Source of the DNA: Treponema sp.
Lineage (GTDB): Bacteria; Spirochaetota; Spirochaetia; Treponematales; Treponemataceae
Assembly (NCBI GenBank): GCA_014804085.1
Contig: JAAVAM010000022.1
Span: forward strand, 79,645 to 88,396
Reading direction: 5' to 3'
Length of the DNA: 8,752 bases
In this document: positions 1 through 6,070 of the stretch, one piece after another
Layout: each line of letters begins with the position of its first letter
Numbering within the stretch: position 1 is the stretch's first letter
Notes under the pieces: model-generated
Databases searched by the model: none
Told to the model about the DNA's origin: nothing
What the model saw: the letters and a program-made list of their open reading frames with translations, nothing else
Made by a program: the position numbers and the translations under genes

Positions 1-10
1 CGGCTTGCTC

Positions 11-60
11 AAAAAAAACGCAAAAGATGCTTGCGAGTTTTCGGAGAAAACTCGGTAAGC
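11..60 (-). terminator. Intrinsic terminator of the 81-770 gene
   Basis: On the minus strand, just after the stop codon at 81-83, a 9-bp perfect stem (CGAGTTTTC at 34-42 on the plus strand, GAAAACTCG at 46-54, loop GGA) extends by GCTT/AAGC (29-32 and 57-60) across a small internal loop. It is followed by TCTTTTGCG and a run of eight T on the minus strand (plus 11-18). A second perfect hairpin (GCAGCGC-GTT-GCGCTGC, 59-75) lies between the stop codon and this stem and shares bases 59-60 with it, so the two compete slightly. The orientation fits termination of the minus-strand gene. Confidence 0.7.
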
Positions 61-80
61 AGCGCGTTGCGCTGCGACGG

Positions 81-770
81 CTATTTTTTCGTTACGCTTG
101 CGTTCGCCTTGGCGATTTCCACATCTGCCTTTGCGGCGAATTCCGCATATTCCGTGCTGACTGCGGCCATGGTCGTGAGGTAGGGCACGAGCTTCTCGTT
201 GATTGCGGCGAGGAGGGGCTTCTTGACGGCGTAGGCGGAGTCGCCTTTGGCGGTGAGCGCGGCGGTCGCGGTGTCGTTGGCGGCGTTGAAGTCGTCCTGC
301 GCGGTGCGGAGCGATGAAATCAGGTCGCCCACGCCGTCGAGCGACTTGATTGCGTCGGCAAGGCTCTCCGCCGAAAAGTCCTCAAGCATCGACTCGATAA
401 GCGACGACTCGCGCGCGTAGGTCTCGCTCACAATCGACTTGCCGTACTTGTCGTAGGTGGCGAGCAGGCGTTCGGCGGCGGCTTTCTTCGCGGCGACGGG
501 GATTGCCGCGTAGCCCGCAAGCAGCGTGCCGAGCGAGCGGATTGCCTCGTCGCGCTTCGCGTCCGCGTCCTCAAGCGACCGGGACACCTTGTCCGCCTTG
601 ATTGCCGTGGTGATTTTGGCGGAAAGCATCTCCACCTCGCCCATGATCGCCGCGAGCGCGGCATCCTTCGCGGCCGCGCTGTCCCTGGCGGCTTCCTTGT
701 AGATGCGCACGAGCGCGTCCGATACGGTGTCCGCGTCGGTGATGCGGATGCTCTGTCTCACTTTTTTCAC
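81..770 (-). CDS. DUF6261-like helical protein (paralog 1)
   Basis: This 229-residue protein has no signal peptide or membrane segment and is almost entirely predicted amphipathic helix, rich in Ala, Glu, Lys and Asp. I chose a GTG start at 770 because GGAGGAG (777-783, minus strand) precedes it; the frame runs further upstream to 839, but only into the tandem array. The protein aligns by eye with the one at 5339-6061: both have an 'aD-x-x-RD' motif, then an 'AGY..-(I/F)P' segment, then 'E-x-x-(x)-L/I...I/L-x-D' and a helical C-terminal half. The family resembles DUF6261, whose function is unknown to me. It has its own terminator downstream and a tandem array directly upstream, and no partner gene on the same strand within the window. 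No promoter is clear, so transcription must start in or before the array. The protein is real with high likelihood; the family name is less certain. Confidence 0.75.
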   Translation of the reverse strand: MKKVRQSIRITDADTVSDALVRIYKEAARDSAAAKDAALAAIMGEVEMLSAKITTAIKADKVSRSLEDADAKRDEAIRSLGTLLAGYAAIPVAAKKAAAERLLATYDKYGKSIVSETYARESSLIESMLEDFSAESLADAIKSLDGVGDLISSLRTAQDDFNAANDTATAALTAKGDSAYAVKKPLLAAINEKLVPYLTTMAAVSTEYAEFAAKADVEIAKANASVTKK

Positions 771-800
771 AGTTGTCTCCTCCGGCGGAAGCCCGCCGTT

Positions 801-1137
801 TTTGTTTTCTGCCCGTTTTTGTGTCAAGACAAAGAACAAATTTTTGTTTGTTCCTCACTTTTGCGTTGGGGAACGAAAAAACATTTGTTCGTTGCCCGCT
901 TTCGTGTTGGGGAGCGAAAAAACATTTGTTCGTTCGGCGTTTTTGCGTCCGGACGGGCAAAATATATTTGTTCGTTGTCCGCTTTTGCGTTGGGGAACGA
1001 AAAAACATTTGTTCGTTGCCCGCTTTCGCGTTGGGGAACGAAAAAACATTTGTTCGTTCGCCGTTTTTGCGTTGGGGAGCGAAAAAACATTTGTTCGTTC
1101 GCCACTTTTGCGTTGGGCAGACAAAAAATTTTTGTTT
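801..1137. repeat. Array 1: eight tandem 41-42 bp units, non-coding
   Basis: Units begin at 801, 843, 884, 925, 967, 1008, 1049 and 1090, with a partial unit from 1131. Six are 41 bp; those at 801 and 925 are 42 bp. Each core unit reads TTTGTTCGTT, then about six variable bases, then TTTTGCGTTGGGGAACG and AAAAAACA. The outer units are the most degraded, and the unit at 925 is divergent, carrying the palindrome GTCCGGAC. Each unit can form a short hairpin (TTTCG-(CG)-TT-GGGG-AACGAAA) or a longer one pairing TTCGTTGCCC with GGGGAACGAA. A 41-bp period shifts frame at every unit, so a protein-coding role is unlikely even though several frames on both strands stay open. The array sits 30 bp upstream of the start at 770 and is AT-richer than its flanks. 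Confidence 0.9.
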
Positions 1138-1150
1138 GCCATGCGCCATG

Positions 1151-1184
1151 AAAAGAAAACCCGCCCGCGCCGAAGCGGGGCGGG
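1151..1184 (-). terminator. Terminator of the 1284-2876 lipoprotein gene
   Basis: Read on the minus strand, a 7-bp GC stem (CCCGCCC/GGGCGGG), a one-base bulge and a 3-bp CGC/GCG stem close on a UUCG tetraloop, followed by TTTTCTTTT (plus 1151-1159). This is a textbook intrinsic terminator. It lies 100 bp past the stop of the lipoprotein gene and directly before array 1, so it insulates the DUF6261-like gene from the lipoprotein transcript. Another 7-bp hairpin (GCCGCGC 1240-1246 with GCGCGGC 1257-1263) lies between the stop and the terminator but has no T tract. Confidence 0.8.
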
Positions 1185-1185
1185 G

Positions 1186-1226
1186 AAGCCCGCAGAAACT
1201 TTCAAAAACTGCGGGCTTTTTTCTTT
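1186..1226 (+). terminator. Plus-strand terminator with no plus-strand gene before it
   Basis: A perfect 10-bp stem, AAGCCCGCAG (1186-1195) with CTGCGGGCTT (1209-1218), has a 13-nt loop and runs into TTTTTTCTTT (1217-1226) on the plus strand. Read on the minus strand the stem is followed by TTCCCC, which is a poor release tract, so the plus orientation is favoured. No gene on the plus strand lies upstream; the nearest sequence is array 1. It may end an array transcript, or simply block antisense reading into the lipoprotein gene. Confidence 0.65.
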
Positions 1227-1283
1227 ACGCTGTCAGTCTGCCGCGCCGTGACTCCCGCGCGGCGGGGGAGATTTGTTGCTCGC

Positions 1284-2876
1284 TTACTCAGCTGGTGTCG
1301 CCGTCAAGGTGAACTTCTCAACGCCGCAGTTCCATTTTTTTATCTGCGCATTAGCCTTTGAAGTAACCCATGCAAATTTCAGCGTGTATGTGCCCGCTTC
1401 GAGCGTGACCGCATCGGTAATGGCGGCGTCGTTGTCCTCTTTAGAGGCGACCACGCCTGTCGCAGAGGCTTTCTCTGTGTCCGAGGCATCCAAGATTGAA
1501 ATCTGCCCGTTTACGTTGCCGCTCTGCCCGTTGAATGCGACCTGAGACGCAGTGACCGCCGCCTTTTTTGCGAGCGTGAACGTGTAGGTCGTTGAGGCAA
1601 TTTCCGTCCCTTTGTCCGAGGCTGTCAGACCATTGCTTGAATCAGAAGATTCTGTTGACAAAAGCCAGCCCTTCATCGTCACTTTGTCACTGGAAAGCTC
1701 ATAGTCCCCAAGTTTGCTGTTCGTCGTACTTGAAGGGGTAAGCGTTGCCGATTTTATTGACTGGTCGCTTGACGTGAAAATTGTCCAGAAACTTCCGATG
1801 CTGTACTCGCCGAATTCAGTCTTGACATCGCTGAACACACCGTCTACGGTCGGCTTAGCAAACGGATTCTCATCATTCGCATTGAAACTGATTGTAGCGG
1901 CTCCCGGTGCGGTCGGTGCTGTGTACTTCGTGACTGTCGTGGTGATTTTGCCTGCGCCGGTTACCGTGGCTCTGATGGTCGCGGTTTTCTCACCGCTCTC
2001 GTCTTTTACGGTGATTGTGGCCGTGCCTGCCGATTTTGACGTGACCTTGATGTTTGCTTTCGTCTCGTCAAATTCAGCCGCAACAACCGCCTGATCCGCC
2101 TCGTCGATTGCAAGGGTCGCGCCTGTAAGACCGAGCGTCTCCTCATTGTTGGCGACTGTCGTGGACTGCGCCTCGAACGACGCTGACGATGTGACTTCAC
2201 CTGCCGTCTTGCCGTCACCGTCGCCGTTCTCGGTGGTGATTTTGATGTCGTAGATGCGGACGTATCCTGATGACACGCCGAAAGCGAGTGTCACCTCATC
2301 CGTTCCCTCGTAGGCGTAGGTGAGAGCCTCGCCTGAGCCTTTGAGCGTGTTGTTGTCTTTGCTTGGCGCGGCGACTTCTTCTCCGTCCGCTTTGATGTAT
2401 GCATAGCGGTCTGTCTTGTCGCTGTCGCTGTTCGCGCCGCAGAGCATGACTGCGGTGAACGGACCTTTCACTTTCACGGTGAGATCCGAGCCTTTTGACG
2501 GCTCAATCGCTCCCTTTGATGCCCCGATGCCGCTTACCTTGCTGTTTGAGGTTGTGGCATCGATTTTGTTGAACACGCCGCCTGCGGGCAGAGTAAGGGT
2601 GAGACCTGCCGGTGTGGACTCGTAGTAGCTTTCCGCAGGAATCTTAGGTTTGCCGCTCGTGTTTTCATCCGTGCTTGTCTCGGTGGCGAGGGCAGCCAGA
2701 TCTGGTGTCGCAAAATCCCATACGTAAGTGACAGCATCGCCATTGTTGTTATTGCCGTCATCTTCACCGTCTCCGCCATTACCGCCGCTGCTGCCGCCGT
2801 CATCGCATCCGATTGCCCCGAAGAGCAATGCCGTCGCCGCGAGCAGTGCGGCTATCCGTGTAGTTTTCTTCATCAT
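1284..2876 (-). CDS. Surface lipoprotein with Ig-like (Big_2-like) domain
   Basis: This 530-residue protein begins with a type II signal peptide: basic KKTTR, a hydrophobic stretch, then Ala-Ile-Gly-Cys with the lipidated Cys at 24. A Gly/Asp/Asn-rich linker (about 25-48) follows. A first beta-rich domain (about 50-216, ending in 'YVRIYDIKIT') resembles carbohydrate-binding beta-sandwiches found beside pectate lyases. A second (about 225-315) has the pattern of bacterial Ig-like Big_2 domains, with 'SAGTATITVKD'. A third beta-rich region (about 325-530) ends in 'AGTYTLKFAW' and 'KKWNCGVEKFTL'. No catalytic domain is recognisable. The start is set by GGAGG (2883-2887) six bases before the first of two ATGs. 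It is expected at the outer or inner membrane surface and may bind polysaccharide, but that is inference. It ends at the terminator at 1151-1184 and diverges from the ABC ATPase gene. Confidence 0.85.
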   Translation of the reverse strand: MMKKTTRIAALLAATALLFGAIGCDDGGSSGGNGGDGEDDGNNNNGDAVTYVWDFATPDLAALATETSTDENTSGKPKIPAESYYESTPAGLTLTLPAGGVFNKIDATTSNSKVSGIGASKGAIEPSKGSDLTVKVKGPFTAVMLCGANSDSDKTDRYAYIKADGEEVAAPSKDNNTLKGSGEALTYAYEGTDEVTLAFGVSSGYVRIYDIKITTENGDGDGKTAGEVTSSASFEAQSTTVANNEETLGLTGATLAIDEADQAVVAAEFDETKANIKVTSKSAGTATITVKDESGEKTATIRATVTGAGKITTTVTKYTAPTAPGAATISFNANDENPFAKPTVDGVFSDVKTEFGEYSIGSFWTIFTSSDQSIKSATLTPSSTTNSKLGDYELSSDKVTMKGWLLSTESSDSSNGLTASDKGTEIASTTYTFTLAKKAAVTASQVAFNGQSGNVNGQISILDASDTEKASATGVVASKEDNDAAITDAVTLEAGTYTLKFAWVTSKANAQIKKWNCGVEKFTLTATPAE

Positions 2877-2898
2877 GATTTACCTCCAGATGAAATTG

Positions 2899-2948
2899 TG
2901 ATGATTACATCATACTATACACCTTGGAGAATATACTGTTTTTTTTTT
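2899..2948 (-). promoter_or_regulatory. Candidate promoter and operator of the lipoprotein gene
   Basis: On the minus strand a TATAGT -10 box (plus 2914-2919) lies 38 bp before the start codon. The -35 box is weak (AAAACA at the ideal distance), but it sits in a run of ten A (plus 2939-2948) that could act as an UP element. Just downstream of the -10 box, over the expected transcription start, is a dyad TGATG-ATTA-CATCA (2899-2912), and the overlapping ATGAT-TAC-ATCAT (2901-2913) is also symmetrical. This could be a repressor site. TATATT slightly upstream is an alternative -10 box. Confidence 0.4.
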
Positions 2949-3012
2949 GTAGTTTTCCGACCAATTCGTGCGCGTTTTGGGGCGGGATTGCCCTGCCGGG
3001 AGACTGCCGTGT

Positions 3013-3049
3013 TTGCCCAAGCGGCGCGGAGTGTGCTATACTTTTTTCT
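3013..3049 (+). promoter_or_regulatory. Sigma70-type promoter at the ABC ATPase start
   Basis: TTGCCC (3013-3018) and TATACT (3037-3042) are separated by 18 bp, a good sigma70 match. Transcription would be expected to begin about seven bases after the -10 box, that is at 3049-3050, where the ATG of the ATPase gene lies. There is no Shine-Dalgarno sequence between the -10 box and the ATG. Confidence 0.65.
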
Positions 3050-4018
3050 ATGAACGACTATATCATTGCGGCGGAGCATCTGACCAAACGGTTCGTGCTG
3101 GACGCGGGCTTTTTCGCGCGGGGCGACCGCTTTGTGTATGCGGTGAACGACGTTTCGTTCGGCATTGCGCGGGGCAGGACGTACGGGCTGGTGGGCGAGA
3201 GTGGCTGCGGCAAGACGACCACGGCGCGGATGCTCGTCCGCATGTACCCGGCAGACGGCGGAAAAGTGCTGTATGCGCCACCGGACAGCGCGGGCAGGGC
3301 GGAGAATATCCTTGAGTACGGGCGCGCTGACCTGCGCCGCTACCGCGAGAACATCAAGTACGTGTTCCAAGATCCGTCCCGCTCGCTCAACCCGCGCATG
3401 ACGGTGTTCGGCATTCTGACGGCGGGCTACCGCTATTCGGCGCGGTGGCCCGGCAGGCAGGCCGCGCGGGAGCAGGCGGCGCAGATTATGGAGGAGGTGG
3501 GGCTTGATCCCGCCGACCTGGAGCGGCGGCCAGGCGAGTTCAGCGGCGGGCAGCGGCAGCGCATCTCCATTGCGCGCGCGCTTATCATGCGGCCGCAAGT
3601 GCTGTTCTGCGACGAGGTGGTGAGCGCGCTCGACGTTTCCGTGCAGAGCCAGATTCTGAACCTCTTGCAGGACATCCGCGAGTCGCGCGGCATTTCGTTC
3701 CTGTTCATCGCGCACGACCTGCGCGTGTCGTGCTATTTCTGCGACACGATCGGCGTGATGTACCGGGGCATGCTCATGGAAGAAGCCCCCGCCGCCGACC
3801 TGTACCAGACCGCCGCGCACCCGTACACAAAACTGCTCTTTGCGGACAGCACCGGCGTGGCGGAGCGGCGCGCGGGCGAGGCGCGGACCGCGCTGGAGAC
3901 GATCCGGGGCTGCCCGTTCGCGCACCGCTGCCCACATGCGGATGCCCGCTGCCGGGATGAGCTTCCTGCATGGAGCAAGATTGCCGACGGGCACAAAGTC
4001 CGCTGCTGGCGGGCGTAA
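3050..4018 (+). CDS. Oligopeptide/dipeptide ABC transporter ATPase (OppF/DppF type)
   Basis: This 322-residue cytoplasmic ATPase would power uptake of peptides or related solutes through an Opp/Dpp permease. It has Walker A (GESGCGKTT, 49-57), a Q-loop (FQDPSRSLNPRM, 106-117), the signature FSGGQRQR (164-171), Walker B (VLFCDE, 184-189), a D-loop (SALD) and the H-loop His222. The Walker B/D-loop stretch reads DEVVSALD where the family usually has DEPVSALD. The C-terminal oligopeptide-transporter extension has four cysteines (Cys288, 294, 301, 319), the pattern proposed to hold an iron-sulfur cluster in DppD/DppF-type proteins. The ATG at 3050 is chosen because domain homology starts right after it and a promoter abuts it; the same frame is open back to 2924 but that stretch has no family resemblance. 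Permeases, binding protein and the usual OppD partner are absent here. The AlkD-like gene follows after 24 nt. Confidence 0.92.
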   Translation: MNDYIIAAEHLTKRFVLDAGFFARGDRFVYAVNDVSFGIARGRTYGLVGESGCGKTTTARMLVRMYPADGGKVLYAPPDSAGRAENILEYGRADLRRYRENIKYVFQDPSRSLNPRMTVFGILTAGYRYSARWPGRQAAREQAAQIMEEVGLDPADLERRPGEFSGGQRQRISIARALIMRPQVLFCDEVVSALDVSVQSQILNLLQDIRESRGISFLFIAHDLRVSCYFCDTIGVMYRGMLMEEAPAADLYQTAAHPYTKLLFADSTGVAERRAGEARTALETIRGCPFAHRCPHADARCRDELPAWSKIADGHKVRCWRA

Positions 4019-4042
4019 CGGGATTTTTTTGAGGAGGACGAT

Positions 4043-4735
4043 ATGGACGGCATTGGGCAGGAGATCCGGGACGCGCTGTTCGCGTTGCAGGACACGGCGT
4101 ACCGCGACTTTAACGCGCGGCTCATTCCCACGGTGGACAAGGCGACGGTCATCGGTGTGCGCGTGCCGCAGGTTCGTGCGCTGGCAAAGCGGCTCGCCGC
4201 GGAGAAAAAAGACGTCGCGCCGTTCCTTGACGCGCTCCCGCACCGGTATTTTGAGGAGAACGGCATACACGCCGCGCTGCTTGAGGGCATGCGTGATTTT
4301 GGCGACTGCATGGCGCGCACGGAGCAGTTCCTGCCGTTCATCGACAACTGGGCGACCTGCGACACCCTCTCCCCGCGCGTGTTCGGCCGGCACAAGGCGG
4401 CGTTGCGCGAGAAAATCCCGTCCTGGCTCGCCTCGGCGCACCCGTACACCGTGCGGTTCGGCATCGGTATGCTGATGAAATGGTTTTTGGACGATGACTT
4501 TTTTCCCGGCTGCCTGGATTGGGTCGCCGCCGTCCGTTCCGACGAATACTATGTCCGCATGATGCAGGCATGGTTCGTCGCCACCGCACTTGCCAAGCAG
4601 TACGACGCGACGGTTCCCTACCTTGAGCAGAAAAAACTCGACCCCTGGACGCACAACAAGGCGATTCAGAAAGCCCGCGAGAGCTTCCGCGTGAGCGACG
4701 GGCGCAAGGCATACGTGCAGTCGCTCAAGGTGTGA
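4043..4735 (+). CDS. alkD: DNA alkylation repair protein, AlkD-like HEAT-repeat glycosylase
   Basis: This 230-residue protein is expected to excise bulky or cationic alkylated bases such as 3- and 7-methylpurines by a non-base-flipping mechanism. It is all helical, as expected of the ALK/HEAT repeat fold, and has the usual family length. The motif around FIDNWATCD gives Trp103 and Asp107 with the four-residue spacing of the Bacillus cereus AlkD pair Trp109/Asp113. Arg138 and Trp177 fall where AlkD has Arg148 and Trp187. These assignments are by spacing and local context, not alignment. The C-terminal 'DPWTHNKAIQKARES' is typical of the family. The start is fixed by GAGGAGG (4031-4037) five bases upstream. 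It likely shares a transcript with the ATPase. Its stop codon TGA is joined directly to the first bases of repeat array 2. Confidence 0.88.
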   Translation: MDGIGQEIRDALFALQDTAYRDFNARLIPTVDKATVIGVRVPQVRALAKRLAAEKKDVAPFLDALPHRYFEENGIHAALLEGMRDFGDCMARTEQFLPFIDNWATCDTLSPRVFGRHKAALREKIPSWLASAHPYTVRFGIGMLMKWFLDDDFFPGCLDWVAAVRSDEYYVRMMQAWFVATALAKQYDATVPYLEQKKLDPWTHNKAIQKARESFRVSDGRKAYVQSLKV

Positions 4736-5161
4736 GGGAACATGCCGTCCGCGGCCTCCGATAGCTTCGCGCAGTTCGGGAACATACTGTCCGAGGCATC
4801 CGACGCGTCCGCGCAGGTCTGGAACACGCTGTCCGCGGCCTCCGATTGCTTCGCGCAGACCGGGAACATACTGTCCGAGGTCTCCGACGGCTTCGCGCGG
4901 TTCGGGAACACGCTGTCCGAGGTCTCCGACGGCTTCGCGCAAGTCGGGAACATGCCGTCCGAGGCCTCCGACGGCTTCGCGCAGTTCGGGGAAGTGCTGT
5001 CCGAGGCCTCCGATGCGTTCGCGCAAGTCGGGAACATGCCGTCCGAGGTCTCCGATGGCTTCGCGCGGTTCGGGAATATGCTTTCCAAGGCCTCCGACGG
5101 CTTCGCGCACGTCGGGAATATGCTATCCGAGACCTCCGATGGCTTCGCGCACGTCGGGAAG
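4736..5161 (+). repeat. Array 2: ten tandem 42-bp units upstream of DUF6261 paralog 2
   Basis: Ten units of exactly 42 bp run from 4742 to 5161 with no length change, preceded by a six-base tail (GGGAAC, 4736-4741) of a missing unit. The consensus is ATGCTGTCCGAGG, then TCTCCGACGGCTTCGCGCA, then GTCGGGAAC. Units differ mainly at codon third positions (GAC/GAT, AAC/AAT, CAA/CAG), at the Ala/Val codon, and in the first codon. GTCGG and CCGAC within a unit can pair into a short hairpin. Since 42 is a multiple of three, all frames on both strands stay largely open. The array starts at the alkD stop codon and ends 177 bp before the start at 5339. Confidence 0.92.
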
Positions 5162-5257
5162 GACGAATCGGGCGCACAGGAAACTACTATCCGCGAGGTC
5201 TGGCGGCAGGACAAGGGCTTGCGCACAGGACTCGGCACGCGGCGCATCGCGCCGTGA
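4742..5257 (+). CDS. Repeat protein: ten 14-residue heptad-type repeats
   Basis: The 171-residue product consists of ten 14-residue repeats (1-140) of the form LSEVSDGFAQVGNM and a 31-residue basic tail. Within each repeat hydrophobic residues fall at positions 1, 4, 8 and 11, the a/d spacing of two heptads, which suggests a long coiled coil, although Gly and Ser at other positions weaken the helix. The start ATG is the first codon of the first repeat; the RBS is poor (GAGGG overlapping the alkD stop, three bases away), so translation may depend on coupling with alkD. Codon third positions in this frame are about 90 percent G or C, like the neighbours, which favours this frame. It is in frame with the DUF6261-like gene at 5339 but separated by a stop. 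I recognise no family. The alternative is that the array is non-coding DNA that happens to be open. Confidence 0.5.
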   Translation: MPSAASDSFAQFGNILSEASDASAQVWNTLSAASDCFAQTGNILSEVSDGFARFGNTLSEVSDGFAQVGNMPSEASDGFAQFGEVLSEASDAFAQVGNMPSEVSDGFARFGNMLSKASDGFAHVGNMLSETSDGFAHVGKDESGAQETTIREVWRQDKGLRTGLGTRRIAP

Positions 5258-5298
5258 CGGATACGACCGCCGTGTATGCGGCGGGAACACCATACCGA

Positions 5299-5322
5299 AA
5301 GCCGGGGCAGGCTCTCCGGCTT
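5299..5322 (+). other. Hairpin next to the RBS of DUF6261 paralog 2
   Basis: AAGCCGG (5299-5305) and CCGGCTT (5316-5322) form a perfect 7-bp stem with a 10-nt interior. It is followed by A-rich sequence, not T, so it is not a terminator in the plus direction. It lies directly against the ribosome binding site AAGGAG (5327-5332) and could affect translation or mark a processing site. A second GC-rich hairpin (GGCGC-ATC-GCGCC, 5242-5254) lies at the end of the preceding ORF. Confidence 0.4.
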
Positions 5323-5338
5323 AAAAAAGGAGCATTCC

Positions 5339-6061
5339 ATGAAGGAAATCCAGACACTTCCGCTCACGAGCATGACAAACGCGGCGCACTTTCTGTTCGT
5401 CTCGAACATAGCGGCGCGCGCGGAAAAGGACGCGGCGGTCGCCGAAAAATGCGCGGCACAGGTACAGGCGTTGCGCGACGCGGTTGCGGCGGAAGACGAG
5501 AACGTGCAGACTTCGGCAAAGAGCCTGACGACCGACAAGATCGTTGCGGCAGACCGCTCGCGCGACCAGCTGTATGCGGGCTACAAGAAGGCGGTGGCGG
5601 GCTACACGGGCTTTCCCCAGCCCGACATGGCGGATGCGGCAAAGGTCTTGCAGCAGCACATCAAGGACTACAAGATTGACCCGAAGGCGCAGCTGGACAA
5701 GGAGACGGGCTTGCTCGTGAACTTCATTCAGGACTTGGAGGGCAAGCACAAGGCGCAGGTGGACGCGCTTTCTCTCACGGCGTTCGTGGAGAAGCTCAAG
5801 GCGGCGAACGAGGAGGTGCGCTCGCTTATGGGGCAGCGCACGGACGAGCGGGCGGCAAAGACGGCGGGCGCGCTCAAGGCTGCTCGCGTGGCAAGCGACG
5901 AGGCGTACAGGCTGCTTGCGATGCACGTGAACGCCCACGCGCTGCTTGAGGGCGAGGCGGACTACGCCGCATTCATCGACTACGCCAACACGGAGATTGC
6001 GCATTTTAAGCAGGATGTGATGGGCGGCACAAAGAAAAAAGGCGCAGAAGCGGAAGCATAG
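5339..6061 (+). CDS. DUF6261-like helical protein (paralog 2)
   Basis: This 240-residue protein has no signal peptide, no membrane segment and predicted all-helical structure. The N-terminus 'MKEIQTLPLTSMTNAAHFLF' matches the opening I associate with DUF6261 proteins (a short beta-like start followed by a 'N..H' motif). The middle part, 'AADRSRDQLYAGYKKAVAGY', parallels 'ADAKRDEAIRSL...LLAGY' in the protein at 81-770. The lysine-rich tail looks disordered. The start is set by AAGGAG (5327-5332), six bases from the ATG; an upstream in-frame ATG at 5276 lacks a ribosome binding site. The stop codon TAG (6059-6061) overlaps the GGAG of the next gene, so it is translationally coupled to the ankyrin-LRR lipoprotein. 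The family's function is unknown to me. Confidence 0.82.
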   Translation: MKEIQTLPLTSMTNAAHFLFVSNIAARAEKDAAVAEKCAAQVQALRDAVAAEDENVQTSAKSLTTDKIVAADRSRDQLYAGYKKAVAGYTGFPQPDMADAAKVLQQHIKDYKIDPKAQLDKETGLLVNFIQDLEGKHKAQVDALSLTAFVEKLKAANEEVRSLMGQRTDERAAKTAGALKAARVASDEAYRLLAMHVNAHALLEGEADYAAFIDYANTEIAHFKQDVMGGTKKKGAEAEA

Positions 6062-6070
6062 GAGAAACAG

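Noticed and set aside
571..1312. Several overlapping open frames on both strands through array 1, with repeats such as FFRSPTQKR or FALGNEKTFV
   Set aside because: The unit is 41 bp, so each frame cycles through all three readings. None has a ribosome binding site, and all result from a stop-poor repeat.
2924..3049. N-terminal extension of the ABC ATPase from the ATG at 2924
   Set aside because: No ribosome binding site precedes it, the 42 residues do not resemble the family, and the promoter lies within this stretch.
2915..5110. 731-residue open frame on the minus strand across the ATPase, alkD and array 2
   Set aside because: It is antisense to two well-supported genes and to the array. 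Long antisense frames are expected opposite genes with GC-rich third positions. Its composition is Arg/His/Ala-rich and its start lies inside the repeat.
801..5161. CRISPR arrays
   Set aside because: Units are directly joined tandem repeats without 25-40 bp unique spacers, and no cas genes are present.
5299..5322. Terminator between the repeat ORF and DUF6261 paralog 2
   Set aside because: The hairpin is followed by A-rich sequence and a ribosome binding site instead of a T tract.
4666..5679. Other open frames through array 2 on both strands (for example FPTCAKPSE or VRGLRRLRA repeats)
   Set aside because: A 42-bp unit without stops keeps every frame open. The 4742 frame alone has neighbour-like third-position GC and starts right after alkD.
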